From NCBI GenBank assembly GCA_021325385.1, contig JAJPHH010000122.1, positions 1 to 64,000 of the forward strand: a stretch of 64,000 bases of DNA, given 5' to 3'. This DNA comes from Alphaproteobacteria bacterium. Its GTDB lineage: Bacteria; Pseudomonadota; Alphaproteobacteria; Rhizobiales; Beijerinckiaceae. Made by a program: the position numbers and the translations under genes. Shown here one piece after another: positions 54,919 to 63,767 of this stretch (position 1 is its first letter; every line of letters starts with the position of its first letter). The notes beneath the pieces were generated by a model, which did no database searches, was not told where the DNA came from, and saw only the letters and a program-made list of their open reading frames with translations.

Positions 54919-56199
54919 ATGATCAAGCCGCGCTTCATGGGGGCGCTGATCGCGCTCGTCGCCGCCGCGACGGCGGCGGCTGCTGCGGAAGCGCCGGCCT
55001 GGCAAGGCGTCTATGAGGGCGTCATCGGCAAGGCGCATGTCGTGGCGGCTCTCGGGCCGAGCGGCTCGCGCTATTTCTACGCCGGACAGGCCAACGACCT
55101 CGGGCTGATCGTCATGCAGGCGGGCGCTCGCCTCCGTTTCGTCGAAACGCTCGCCCCGAATATCGGCGACGACGAGGTGAAGGAGCATCCCGATCTCGTC
55201 AGCGGCCGCTGGTCTGCGACATTCGACAATGGCGTTCTGAAAGGCGTCTGGAAGGACGCCAAGGGCGGGCGCAGTCAGGCCGTCGCGCTGACAAGAGTGT
55301 CCACAGCCGACGAAACCGCCGCCAACGACATCTATCCCGATCAGCCAGGCGATTACATCCGGCGTTGGCTCGCCGCCGCGCCAGCCCTTGTCTCGGGCGG
55401 CCAAGAAGCCTCGATCGGACCGCTCGCCTACCGGGTCCTGCGCGATCCGCAGTTCGGCGACGCTCTTCCGCGTCTGGTCGGCGCGCCGCCGGATATTCGG
55501 CTGGATCGCGTCAACGCCGCGCTCGACCGCTTGCAACGCGAATTCGTGCTGAACGATCGCTGGTGTCTTCAGGGTCGCCGCGCCAACGCGGCGCGCGGCG
55601 GCGCCGAGGCGTTGAAAAAAGAGGAGCAGGCGGCGGCTGTGGACGCCGAGCGCGGCGAGCCGACCGCCAGGCCGATCTATGCGACCGACCGGCTGCTGAC
55701 GCTGGAGGAGACGCGCGAAACCTATTGCGGCGGGGCCCATCCCAATCTCGAAGTCGACGATTTCGCGTTCGATCTCGGCGACGGCGCGCAACTCACCGGA
55801 TTTAACGACGCCAAGGGCGATCTCGACCCGAGCCGTCTCGGCCGCGCCTTCGATTTCGCCGATCCGAAGAAACAGGCCGCCTTCGACGCGCTTTGGATGG
55901 GATTGCTGCGCGCCGCGATCAAGGCGCAGGCCGCAGCCAAGCCTGACGATGAAGCCGGATGCGGACAAATCATTTTGGAGCGGCTCGATCAGGACGGCGC
56001 GGCCATCGCCAAGCGCATCTATCCAACTGCGAAGGGCCTTGCATTCCGCATCGTCGATTTTCCCCGCGCGGTCGAAAATGTCTGCCTCGGCGACGACGGC
56101 TCGCCGAACCCGATCGTCGTACCTTACGCGGAATTGAAGCCTTTTCTCAAGGCGAACCAGCGGCTCTTGCCGGCTTCGGGGCCGCCGAGTCCCAAATAG
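54919..56199 (+). CDS. Secreted protein of unknown function, DUF3298-like
   Basis: A 426-residue predicted periplasmic protein. The signal peptide ends about residue 23 (AAAAE). The N-terminal third is a beta-rich region. A segment YCGGAHPN at about 269-276 resembles the TGGAHxN motif of DUF3298/RsiV-type domains. The protein ends Pro/Ser-rich. It lies 33 bases after tlpA, with AGGCGGAAGGGG before the ATG, and is probably co-transcribed. Function unknown. Confidence 0.7.
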   Translation: MIKPRFMGALIALVAAATAAAAAEAPAWQGVYEGVIGKAHVVAALGPSGSRYFYAGQANDLGLIVMQAGARLRFVETLAPNIGDDEVKEHPDLVSGRWSATFDNGVLKGVWKDAKGGRSQAVALTRVSTADETAANDIYPDQPGDYIRRWLAAAPALVSGGQEASIGPLAYRVLRDPQFGDALPRLVGAPPDIRLDRVNAALDRLQREFVLNDRWCLQGRRANAARGGAEALKKEEQAAAVDAERGEPTARPIYATDRLLTLEETRETYCGGAHPNLEVDDFAFDLGDGAQLTGFNDAKGDLDPSRLGRAFDFADPKKQAAFDALWMGLLRAAIKAQAAAKPDDEAGCGQIILERLDQDGAAIAKRIYPTAKGLAFRIVDFPRAVENVCLGDDGSPNPIVVPYAELKPFLKANQRLLPASGPPSPK

Positions 56200-56594
56200 G
56201 GCGTGGCGGAGATTGGCGGCGACCGGTCGTCCCGCGTCACTGGTCGGCGCATAAGTACGTACTTAAGCCGCGAGAGGCGTCCTCGCCGCCGTTCCGACGC
56301 CGTAGCGGCGACAACGTTCGCACGGCGGCTCGCCGCCGACCGCAATCGCACGGCGCCGCGACGGCCTTGCGCCCAGCTCGTCTCATGGCCCGCCGCCGCG
56401 GCGCGGATGACCCTTGCCTAACGCCGCCTGGTGACAGTTTCTGTCAGCAGCGCCGCGGCCGGCGTGAAAGATTCGACGGCTGCGCCTTCGCGCCGGTTGA
56501 AAGGGCGCTGTCGCAAACCTATTTTGGTCGTCTGTAAGCCGCGCCCGAGGCGGCTGCCGCTCGACGCGGAGCGGCCCTCTCATAGGGGGCTTTC
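56200..56594. other. Intergenic region upstream of the first cyclase, with two palindromes
   Basis: This 395-base gap holds no convincing gene. It has a perfect 14-bp palindrome TAAGTACGTACTTA at 56252-56265 and a dyad TGACAG-TTT-CTGTCA at 56432-56446. The latter lies about 150 bases before the cyclase ATG and could be an operator. Confidence 0.55.
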
Positions 56595-58004
56595 ATGGCT
56601 GAAACCGACACCCTTTGGGCTCTGCTGGGACAATCGGCGGACCCCGCCGTCGCCGCTTCGCTGAAGAGCCTGGTCGAGACCGGCGAGGATCGCGCGCTCA
56701 ATCGCATCAATGCGCTCGCCTTCGCCGCGGCGCGCGGCCATGGCGAGGAAGAGACGATCACGACCTTGGTCCACGCCGCCCGGCTCGGCCTGTTCGACCT
56801 CTCCTGGAATGTGCTCTGTCCTGGCTGCGGCGGCGTGCTCGAAGCCGGCGGCGCGCTCAAGACGATCGCGCACCACGATTATTTTTGCTCGCTCTGCGCG
56901 GGCGCTTACGAGCCGACGCTCGACGAACTCGTCGAAGTGACGTTCACGGTCAATCCGCGCACGCGCCATATCGCCGCCCACGACCCGGAGGCGCTGCCGC
57001 TGGCGGAATATATGCGGCAAGTCTTCTGGGGCTCCGGCGTCGACTTGCCGGAGGACATCGGCGCGACGATGAACGAGATTGCGCTCGACACGATGGAGCT
57101 TGCGCCCGGCGAGAAGGCGGCGATGTCGCTGAGCTTGCCGGAATCCTTCATCATCGCCTTCGATCCGGTCACCCACACGACGCTGTTCCTCGAAATCAAG
57201 GGCGAGCCGACCCATGAGCGTCGCAACGTATCGCTGGTCTTCAGCGATTTCCACGCCAATGCCGGCAAGCTGACCCTGCAGCCCGGGCCAGCTCGCTTTT
57301 CGTTCGAAAACAAATCGGCGAAACGCACGCTGCCCGGCCTATGGATCGCCGGCGACGCCCTGCATCGCATTTTAGGCAAAAGGCGGCCGTTCCTCACGGC
57401 GACGCGGCTGTTGAGCAATCAGACCTTCCGCGATCTCTACCGAACCGGCACGCTCGACAAAGATCAGCGGTTCAAGATCACCAGCCTGACGATCCTCTTC
57501 ACCGACTTGCGCGGCTCGACCGCGCTCTATGATCGCGTCGGCGACCTCGCCGCTTTCGACCTGGTCCGCGACCATTTCAGCGCTTTGCTGACGACCGTCG
57601 CCGCCGAAGGCGGCGCGGTGGTCAAGACGATCGGCGACGCGGTGATGGCGACGTTCCCGACGCCCGACCGCGCCATTCGCGCGGCGATGAAAATGCGCGA
57701 AGCGATGCGCAAGATCAACGAAGCGCGCGGCAGCGAGGATTTGGCGCTCAATATCGGATTGCATGAAGGGCCGTGCCTCGCCGTCATGCTCGATGAGCGC
57801 CAGGACTATTTCGGCCAGACGGTCAATGTCGCCGCCCGCGTTCAAGGCCTCGCCGATCCGAGCGCGATTCTCGTCACCAAGCCGATCGTCGAATCGGCCG
57901 AGGTCGCCCGGTTCCTGGCCGAACAGGGCGTGGCCGCGAAGGAGAGGCAGGCCTATGCGCTGCGAGGCGTCAGCGAGCCTGTGCCGGTATATGAGCTGCG
58001 ATAG
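56595..58004 (+). CDS. Class III adenylate cyclase with N-terminal DUF5939 and zinc ribbon (copy 1)
   Basis: A 469-residue soluble cyclase. The DUF5939 region is about residues 1-290 and contains a zinc-ribbon-like CPGC and CSLC pair (about 74-98). The catalytic domain is about 295-430. Metal-binding Asp304 (FTDLRGS) and Asp348 (IGDAVMATF), Lys344 and Thr409 for ATP selection, and Asn411/Arg415 (VNVAARV) are all present, so it should be an active adenylate cyclase. A near-identical gene follows at 58201. The cue sensed by DUF5939 is unknown. Confidence 0.9.
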   Translation: MAETDTLWALLGQSADPAVAASLKSLVETGEDRALNRINALAFAAARGHGEEETITTLVHAARLGLFDLSWNVLCPGCGGVLEAGGALKTIAHHDYFCSLCAGAYEPTLDELVEVTFTVNPRTRHIAAHDPEALPLAEYMRQVFWGSGVDLPEDIGATMNEIALDTMELAPGEKAAMSLSLPESFIIAFDPVTHTTLFLEIKGEPTHERRNVSLVFSDFHANAGKLTLQPGPARFSFENKSAKRTLPGLWIAGDALHRILGKRRPFLTATRLLSNQTFRDLYRTGTLDKDQRFKITSLTILFTDLRGSTALYDRVGDLAAFDLVRDHFSALLTTVAAEGGAVVKTIGDAVMATFPTPDRAIRAAMKMREAMRKINEARGSEDLALNIGLHEGPCLAVMLDERQDYFGQTVNVAARVQGLADPSAILVTKPIVESAEVARFLAEQGVAAKERQAYALRGVSEPVPVYELR

Positions 58005-58200
58005 GTCCAGGACTGAAGGAAGGCGACAGGTACTTCATCGAGAGGGCCTCTTTTCGCAACCAGTCCTGAGTACGTCGACTGAATTGCAAACGCCTTCCTG
58101 CTGTCGAGAGGGGAAGCGCTATTGAATCTTGCATTGCGGCTTCCTATTTTTCCGCCTCGCTTTCCGCTCACGTCAGGCCGCGTCGCTAAGGGAGCGCCCC

Positions 58201-59607
58201 ATGGGTGAAGTCAGCACTCTTTGGACCCTGTTGGGGCAGGCGGCGGACCCGGCCGTCGCCGCTTCGTTGAAAAGCCTGGTCGAGACCGGCGAAGACCGGG
58301 CGCTGAACCGGATCAATCCGCTTGTCCTCGCCGCCGAGCGCGGTCATGGCGAAGAGGCGGTCGTCTCGACGCTCATCCACGCCGCGCGGCTCGGCCTTTT
58401 CGACCTTTCCTGGAACGTCCTCTGTCGCAGTTGCGGCGGCGTGTTGGAGGCCGGCGGCGGCCTCAAGACGATCAATCGAAGCGAATACTTTTGCGCTTTT
58501 TGCGCGATGCGGAACGAGCCGACCCTCGACGAGTTGGTCGAAGTGACGTTCACCGTCAACTCGCGCATTCGCCGCATTGCGGCGCATGATCCCGAATCGC
58601 TGCCCTTCGCCGAATATATGCGCCAAGTCTTCTTCGGCTCCGGCGCCGACTTGCCGGAGAATATCGATGCGGCGCTCGCGGACACGACGCTCGACGTGAT
58701 CGAACTCGGTCCCGGCGAAAAGGCGGCGATGTCGCTGAGCCTGCCGCAAGGCTCGATCATCGTCTTCGACCCGGTGACGCATACGACGCTGTTTCTCGAA
58801 GTTTCGGGCGAAGCGGCGCATGAGCGGCGCAATGTCCAGCTGGTGTTCAGCGATTTCCATGTGCATGCCGGCACGCTGGCGCTGCAGCCCGGCCCGGCGC
58901 GGATCTCCTTGGAGAACCGGTCGGCGCGGCGCGCGATTCCCGGCCTTTGGGTCGCCGGCGAGGCGATGCACAATCTGGGCAAGCGACGGCCGTTCCTCAC
59001 CGCGACGCGGCTGTTGAGCAACCAGACCTTCCGCGACCTCTATCGCACCGGCACGCTCGAAAAGGAGCAGCGCTTCAAGATCACCAATTTGACGTTCCTG
59101 TTCACAGATCTCCGAGGCTCGACGGCGCTTTACGACCGCATCGGCGACCTCGCCGCCTTCGACTTGGTGCGCGATCATTTCAGCGCGCTGCTGACTTCGG
59201 TCGCCGCCGAGGGCGGCGCGGTGGTCAAAACGATCGGCGATGCGGTCATGGCGACCTTTCCAGCGCCGGATCGGGCAGTCCGCGCGGCGATGAAGATGCG
59301 CGGCGCCATGCGCGAGATCAATCAAGCGCGCGGCAGCGACGACCTTGCGCTCAATATCGGCTTGCATGCCGGGCCCTGCCTGGCGGTCGTGCTCGACGAG
59401 CGGCAGGATTATTTCGGCCAGACGGTCAACGTCGCCGCCCGCGTCCAAGGCCTTGCCGATCCGAGCGCGATCCTGGTCACCAAGCCGATCGTCGATTCGG
59501 CGGAAGTGTCGCGCCTCTTGGCCGAGGCCGGCATAGCCGCGAAAGAAAGGCAGTCGAATCCGCTGCGCGGAATCAGCGAACCGGTGCCGTTATACGAACT
59601 GAGGTAG
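58201..59607 (+). CDS. Class III adenylate cyclase with N-terminal DUF5939 and zinc ribbon (copy 2)
   Basis: A 468-residue paralogue of the preceding cyclase and clearly a tandem duplicate; most differences lie in the DUF5939 region. The zinc ribbon is CRSC and CAFC. Catalytic residues are conserved (Asp303, Lys343, Asp347 and VNVAARV). AAGGGAG lies six bases before ATG 58201; an upstream frame from 58129 is not homologous. The 196-base gap to copy 1 has long inverted repeats. The two may respond to different signals. Confidence 0.9.
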   Translation: MGEVSTLWTLLGQAADPAVAASLKSLVETGEDRALNRINPLVLAAERGHGEEAVVSTLIHAARLGLFDLSWNVLCRSCGGVLEAGGGLKTINRSEYFCAFCAMRNEPTLDELVEVTFTVNSRIRRIAAHDPESLPFAEYMRQVFFGSGADLPENIDAALADTTLDVIELGPGEKAAMSLSLPQGSIIVFDPVTHTTLFLEVSGEAAHERRNVQLVFSDFHVHAGTLALQPGPARISLENRSARRAIPGLWVAGEAMHNLGKRRPFLTATRLLSNQTFRDLYRTGTLEKEQRFKITNLTFLFTDLRGSTALYDRIGDLAAFDLVRDHFSALLTSVAAEGGAVVKTIGDAVMATFPAPDRAVRAAMKMRGAMREINQARGSDDLALNIGLHAGPCLAVVLDERQDYFGQTVNVAARVQGLADPSAILVTKPIVDSAEVSRLLAEAGIAAKERQSNPLRGISEPVPLYELR

Positions 59608-59693
59608 AAAGGCGCCGACGACGGCGGGCGCAGCGACGCAGCAATGCTCTGTGGCGCGCCTTCGCCTGCCGTGACAGAACGAGCTGGACTAAT

Positions 59694-61187
59694 TTAGCCG
59701 CGGCGCGTCGCTGTCTCCGCTCGGTACAGCTCGCCGTACCGTCTGAGCCGCGGCGCGTGCAGCGACGCTCGTTCGGCGCGCGGCTCGAATCGCTTCTGCG
59801 CCTCTGGCGCGGCGCAGATTGTCCGTTCGTCGCCGGCCCCGGCGGCGAGCATCGCGAGGCGGGCCGCGCCGAGCGAGGCGCCGGCTTCCGCGCCGGCCGG
59901 CAGATCGATCGTCAGGCTGGTCACGTCGGCGATGGTCTGCGCCCAGAACGCGCTGCGCGCGCCGCCGCCGACGATCAGCGTCGATTTCGGCCGCGCGCCG
60001 GCGGCGTCGATCACGTCGAGTCCGTCGGCGAAGGAGAAGGCGACGCCTTCCATCACCGCGAAGACCAAAGCCTCCGCGCCATGCTCGGCGCGCAACCCGG
60101 CGAACATGCCGCTCGCGGCGGGATCGTTGTGCGGCGTCCGCTCGCCGGAAAGATAGGGCAAGAAGATCGGCGCGTTGGCGACGTTTTCCGGTTTCGCCGC
60201 GAACGCCTCCGCCTCCTGGATCAATGCGGCGATGTCGTCTTGCCGCTTCAGGATCGTGGCGATCCAGCTCAAGGCCGAGGCCGCCGACAACATCACCGCC
60301 ATGGCGTGCCATCGCCCGGGCAGCGCGTGGCAAAAGGCGTGCAAAGTCCGCTCGGGTAGGCTGACGAAGCGATCGGTGACCGCGAAAATCACGCCGGACG
60401 TGCCCAACGAGACGAGACCTTGACCAGCGCCGACCGCGCCGATGCCGATTGCGGCGGCGGCGTTGTCGCCGGCGCCGCCGGCGATCGGCACGCGCCGGCC
60501 AGCGAGTCCCCAGCGGCTCGCCGTCGCCGGCGAAAGATAGGCGGAGCTTTCCGAGCCTTCGACCAGGCGGGGCATCGCTTTCTCGCTCAAGCCGCAAGCG
60601 GCGAGCAGATCGGCGTCCCAACGGCGCTCGGCGACATTCAGCCAGAGCGTGCCCGAGGCGTCGGACATTTCCGAGACCGCTTCGCCGCTCAATACGAACC
60701 GGACGTAATCTTTCGGCAACAGCACGCGCGCCGTCGCGGCGAAGACTTCAGGCTCGTGCTTGGCGACCCAGATCAGCTTCGGCGCGGTGAACCCGGCCAT
60801 GGCGATGTTGCCGGCCCGCCGCCGCGAATCGGGGACGCGGCGCTCCAACTCGGCGCATTCGGCGAAGGAGCGTCCGTCGTTCCACAAAATCGCCGGCCGG
60901 AGCACGCGACCGTCCTTGTCGAGCAGCACTGCGCCATGCATCTGGCCGGAGAGGCCGATTCCGGCGAGTTTTGAAAACTCGGCGCTCGCTTCTCGCCTGA
61001 TCGCGGCGACGGCGTCTTCGACCCCCCGATCCCAATCGTGCGGGTCCTGCTCGCTCCACAATGGATGCGGCCGCGAGACGTTCAAAGGCGGCGCGCTTTC
61101 CGCGACGACGCGCTGGCTCGCGTCGACCAAGACGGCCTTGATCGAGGATGTGCCGATATCCAGACCGAGAAATGTTTCGCCCGCCAC
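59694..61187 (-). CDS. xylB: Xylulokinase
   Basis: A 497-residue FGGY-family sugar kinase phosphorylating D-xylulose. FLGLDIGTSSIKAVLVD is the N-terminal ATP-site strand, and GLSGQMHGAVLLD is the xylulokinase substrate signature; GGAGDNAAAAIGIG and VGGGARSAFWAQTIAD complete the fold. No xylA or transporter lies in the window. The start has GAGGGAG before ATG 61187. It could also serve other pentuloses. Confidence 0.93.
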   Translation of the reverse strand: MAGETFLGLDIGTSSIKAVLVDASQRVVAESAPPLNVSRPHPLWSEQDPHDWDRGVEDAVAAIRREASAEFSKLAGIGLSGQMHGAVLLDKDGRVLRPAILWNDGRSFAECAELERRVPDSRRRAGNIAMAGFTAPKLIWVAKHEPEVFAATARVLLPKDYVRFVLSGEAVSEMSDASGTLWLNVAERRWDADLLAACGLSEKAMPRLVEGSESSAYLSPATASRWGLAGRRVPIAGGAGDNAAAAIGIGAVGAGQGLVSLGTSGVIFAVTDRFVSLPERTLHAFCHALPGRWHAMAVMLSAASALSWIATILKRQDDIAALIQEAEAFAAKPENVANAPIFLPYLSGERTPHNDPAASGMFAGLRAEHGAEALVFAVMEGVAFSFADGLDVIDAAGARPKSTLIVGGGARSAFWAQTIADVTSLTIDLPAGAEAGASLGAARLAMLAAGAGDERTICAAPEAQKRFEPRAERASLHAPRLRRYGELYRAETATRRG

Positions 61188-61235
61188 GATATCGCTCCCT
61201 CAAAGTTCGAGCGCGTTCGGCCGCGCTGCGTAGCA

Positions 61236-61295
61236 AAGGCCCCGGCGTCGCCGCCGAGGCCTTGATTTTAGGCTGGCGCGGCGCCTGGCGCCGCG
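61236..61295 (-). terminator. Tandem hairpins downstream of cspA
   Basis: Two stems follow the cspA stop on the minus strand. The first is CGCGGCG with CGCCGCG (61277-61295). The second is AAGGCCTCGGC with GCCGGGGCCTT (61236-61263, ten of eleven pairs) followed by three T. The second is the likelier terminator. Confidence 0.55.
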
Positions 61296-61313
61296 ATTGT
61301 CTTAAACGACGCC

Positions 61314-61523
61314 TCAGGCGGCGCGCAAATTGCCCGCCGACGACTTGCCGGTCCGCTTGTCGGCGACGACCTCATAGGCGACCTTCTGGCCCTCGGCCAA
61401 GTCGCGCAAACCCGCGCGCTCGACGGCGCTGATATGGACAAAAACGTCCTTGCCGCCGTCATCGGGCTGAATGAATCCATAGCCCTTCGTCGCATTAAAC
61501 CACTTTACAGTTCCCGTAGCCAT
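61314..61523 (-). CDS. Cold shock protein, CspA family
   Basis: A 69-residue OB-fold nucleic-acid-binding protein. [22 protein letters not shown] contains RNP1 (KGYGFI); [10 protein letters not shown] contains RNP2. AAGGAAG precedes the ATG. The 270 bases upstream (61524-61793) hold no other gene and probably contain a long leader, usual in cold-shock genes. It acts as an RNA chaperone. Confidence 0.95.
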   Translation of the reverse strand: MATGTVKWFNATKGYGFIQPDDGGKDVFVHISAVERAGLRDLAEGQKVAYEVVADKRTGKSSAGNLRAA

Positions 61524-61793
61524 GGGAAGCCTTCCTTTAGTCCAATAGTACTTAAGCGGGGCAGCCCGCCTGTCGGTCATCGATGTTAGGGAGGTCGTCA
61601 GCGCGCACCTTTCGATGCGAGGCCAAGTCGTCGGCCAAAATCGATGGCCGCCCGGATAGTCGATCGTCGTGTCGGAATCAAGGCGAGCGACGAAAATTGG
61701 GGGCGCTGGGCGCGGCGTTCATGTCATAAAAGCATCAAAAGACGACTGGATTTGGCCTCGAGCAGTACGTACTCTGGTTCGCGGGAGCGGGCC

Positions 61794-62696
61794 TCACGCG
61801 GCCTCGCGGGAAGCCGGAATCGCCTCGCGCAGCTCCTCCAAGATGATCTCCGCCAGCCGCGCCACAGCCGGTCCGGGCGACGCTTCCGCGCGATGCAGCG
61901 CGAGCCCGAGCGTCGGCGTGGGCGGCAGGCCGGCTTCGCCGACGGCGAGCGGCTTCAGACTCGCCGGCAAGCCGATTTCGGTGCGCAGGCTGACGCCGAG
62001 GCCGGCCGCAGTTGCGGCCCAGAGGCCGCCCAGGCTCGGACTCTCGAATGCGATTCGCCAGGGAATGCCGGCCTGGTCGAGCGCCTTCGTCGCCGCCGAG
62101 CGGAAGAGGCACGGCGCTGTCAAAGCCGCGAGCGGCAGCGGCTCGCCCGGTTCCGGCCGCCAGCCGCTTTCGTCGGCCGAGCCGATCCAGCGCATTGGAA
62201 TCTCGGCGACCCGCTCGGTGAAGGGGGACATCGCCGCGCCGTCGCTCCAGGCCAGCGCCAGATCGAGCCGGCCCGACGTCGCCCGCTCGATCAATTCCGC
62301 GTTACGGGCGATGCGAGCCTCGATCCTGACCTTTGGATGGGCGCGGGCGAAGCGGCCGAGAACCGCCGGCAGCAGCGTCTCGCCGAAATCCTCCTGCAGG
62401 CCGAGCCGCGCCCAGCCTTCGATCTCGACGCCGCGCACGGCGGCGGCGGCTTCGTCATTGAGTTCGATCAGGCGGCGCGCATAGGCGAGCATCGTCTCGC
62501 CCGCCAGGGTCAGCGCCAAGCCGCGGCCCGCCTTGCGGAAAATCGGCGTCCCCGCTTGCTCCTCGAGTTTCCTGAGTTGAGCGCTGACCGCCGATGTCGA
62601 GCGGCCGAGCCGGTCGGCGGCTTTGGCGAAGCCGCCAAGCTCGATCCCGGTCGTGAATGTGCGCAGCACGTCGAGATCGAAGGTGACGCGAGCCAT
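61794..62696 (-). CDS. LysR family transcriptional regulator
   Basis: A 300-residue regulator. The winged helix-turn-helix (about 5-65) has LRTFTTGIELGGFAKAADRLGRSTSAVSAQLRKLEEQ-type sequence; the substrate-binding domain covers about 90-295. ATG 62696 fits LysR proteins. It is divergent from a tautomerase/DUF4865 pair, with a large dyad between them at 62704-62749. It is probably their activator. Confidence 0.93.
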   Translation of the reverse strand: MARVTFDLDVLRTFTTGIELGGFAKAADRLGRSTSAVSAQLRKLEEQAGTPIFRKAGRGLALTLAGETMLAYARRLIELNDEAAAAVRGVEIEGWARLGLQEDFGETLLPAVLGRFARAHPKVRIEARIARNAELIERATSGRLDLALAWSDGAAMSPFTERVAEIPMRWIGSADESGWRPEPGEPLPLAALTAPCLFRSAATKALDQAGIPWRIAFESPSLGGLWAATAAGLGVSLRTEIGLPASLKPLAVGEAGLPPTPTLGLALHRAEASPGPAVARLAEIILEELREAIPASREAA

Positions 62697-62703
62697 GGGA
62701 TAA

Positions 62704-62749
62704 TCCTGAATTATCGAACTGTTTGTCAAAAACTATTCGATTTTCAGGA
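62704..62749. promoter_or_regulatory. Dyad operator between the LysR gene and tautomerase gene
   Basis: TCCTGA-ATT-ATCGAA (62704-62718) is an inverted copy of TTCGAT-TT-TCAGGA (62736-62749). The 46-base dyad begins 8 bases from the LysR ATG and suits a LysR tetramer. It is AT-richer than the surroundings. Confidence 0.65.
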
Positions 62750-62813
62750 CGATTGTCGCTCGCTATTTCCTTCCCGTCAAGTTCGTCGCGCTTCCGCTCA
62801 AAAGGAGCTTTTC

Positions 62814-63209
62814 ATGCCTTTCACCCGCATCACCCTCCATAAAGGCAAGTCGCCCGATTATCTGCGCGCGATTTCGGAGAGTCTCGACCGCGCGCTGACC
62901 GAGACGTTCGACGTTCCGGCCAATGACCGGTTCCAGGCGTTCAATCAGCTCGACCACGGCGAGTTCGTCTTCGATCGCCATTACCTCGGCGGACCGCGCT
63001 CGGATGATTTCATCCTGTTCGAGATCGTCGGCGGCAAGCCGCGCTCGACGGCGACGAAGCAGGCCTTTTACCGCCGCTTGGTCGAATTGCTCGCTCAGTC
63101 CCCCGGCGTCAGGCCGGAAGACGTGATGATCATCGTGTCGCTGACGACGCGGGAGGATTGGTCTTTCTCGAACGGCGTCGCCTGGGGGGTCCAGACGAAT
63201 GGAGGCTGA
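62814..63209 (+). CDS. Tautomerase family protein
   Basis: A 131-residue protein of the 4-oxalocrotonate tautomerase superfamily (longer tautomerase_2 type). It begins MPFTRITLHKG, giving the catalytic Pro1 after Met removal, with GHYLGGPRS-like and VMIIVSLTTREDWSFSNGVAW segments. AAAAGGAG precedes the ATG. The substrate is unknown. It is followed three bases later by the DUF4865 gene. Confidence 0.88.
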   Translation: MPFTRITLHKGKSPDYLRAISESLDRALTETFDVPANDRFQAFNQLDHGEFVFDRHYLGGPRSDDFILFEIVGGKPRSTATKQAFYRRLVELLAQSPGVRPEDVMIIVSLTTREDWSFSNGVAWGVQTNGG

Positions 63210-63212
63210 CCC

Positions 63213-63761
63213 ATGATCGCGATGCAATACAGTTTCGTTCTGCCGGCCGATTACGACATGACGATCATCGACCGCCGCATCGCCGAGCGCGGCGCTTCGA
63301 CCGACAACTTTCCGAAGCTCGCGTTCAAGGCCTATCTCTCGGCGCGGCGCGGCGAGGATGGGCCGGAGAATCTCTATGCGCCGTTCTATCTGTGGAGCGA
63401 GCCGGAAGGCCTGAGCAATTTCCTCGCCGGCGCCGGCTTCGAAGCGTTGACGCAGGCCTTCGGCTGGCCGAGCGTAAAGACTTGGATCGTCTGGCGCGCC
63501 GAAATCTCGCCGGCGATCGGCGAAGCCAAATACGCAGTCCGCGAGATTCTGGCGACGCCGGCCTATGCGCCGCTCGACGAGGCGCGGCGGCGCGAAACCG
63601 AGCAGGCCGGGCGGGAGATCGCGAACGGCGCGCTCGCGGCTTTGGCGGGCTTCGAGCCGACGACGTGGACGCAGGTGCGCTTCCGCTTGTGGCGCGAGCC
63701 GCCGGCCGCGGCCGGCGGCCAGCTTTACCAGATCGGGCACATGTCGCTGCCGGGCGGGTGA
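63213..63761 (+). CDS. DUF4865 family protein
   Basis: A 182-residue protein beginning MIAMQYSFVLPADYDMTIIDRRI, typical of DUF4865. It contains FKAYLSA and NLYAPFYLWSEPEGLSNFL. Members often neighbour tautomerases and LysR regulators. ATG 63222 (MQYSF) is an alternative start. The enzymatic role is not known; it probably acts with the tautomerase upstream. Confidence 0.85.
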   Translation: MIAMQYSFVLPADYDMTIIDRRIAERGASTDNFPKLAFKAYLSARRGEDGPENLYAPFYLWSEPEGLSNFLAGAGFEALTQAFGWPSVKTWIVWRAEISPAIGEAKYAVREILATPAYAPLDEARRRETEQAGREIANGALAALAGFEPTTWTQVRFRLWREPPAAAGGQLYQIGHMSLPGG

Positions 63762-63767
63762 TCGCCT

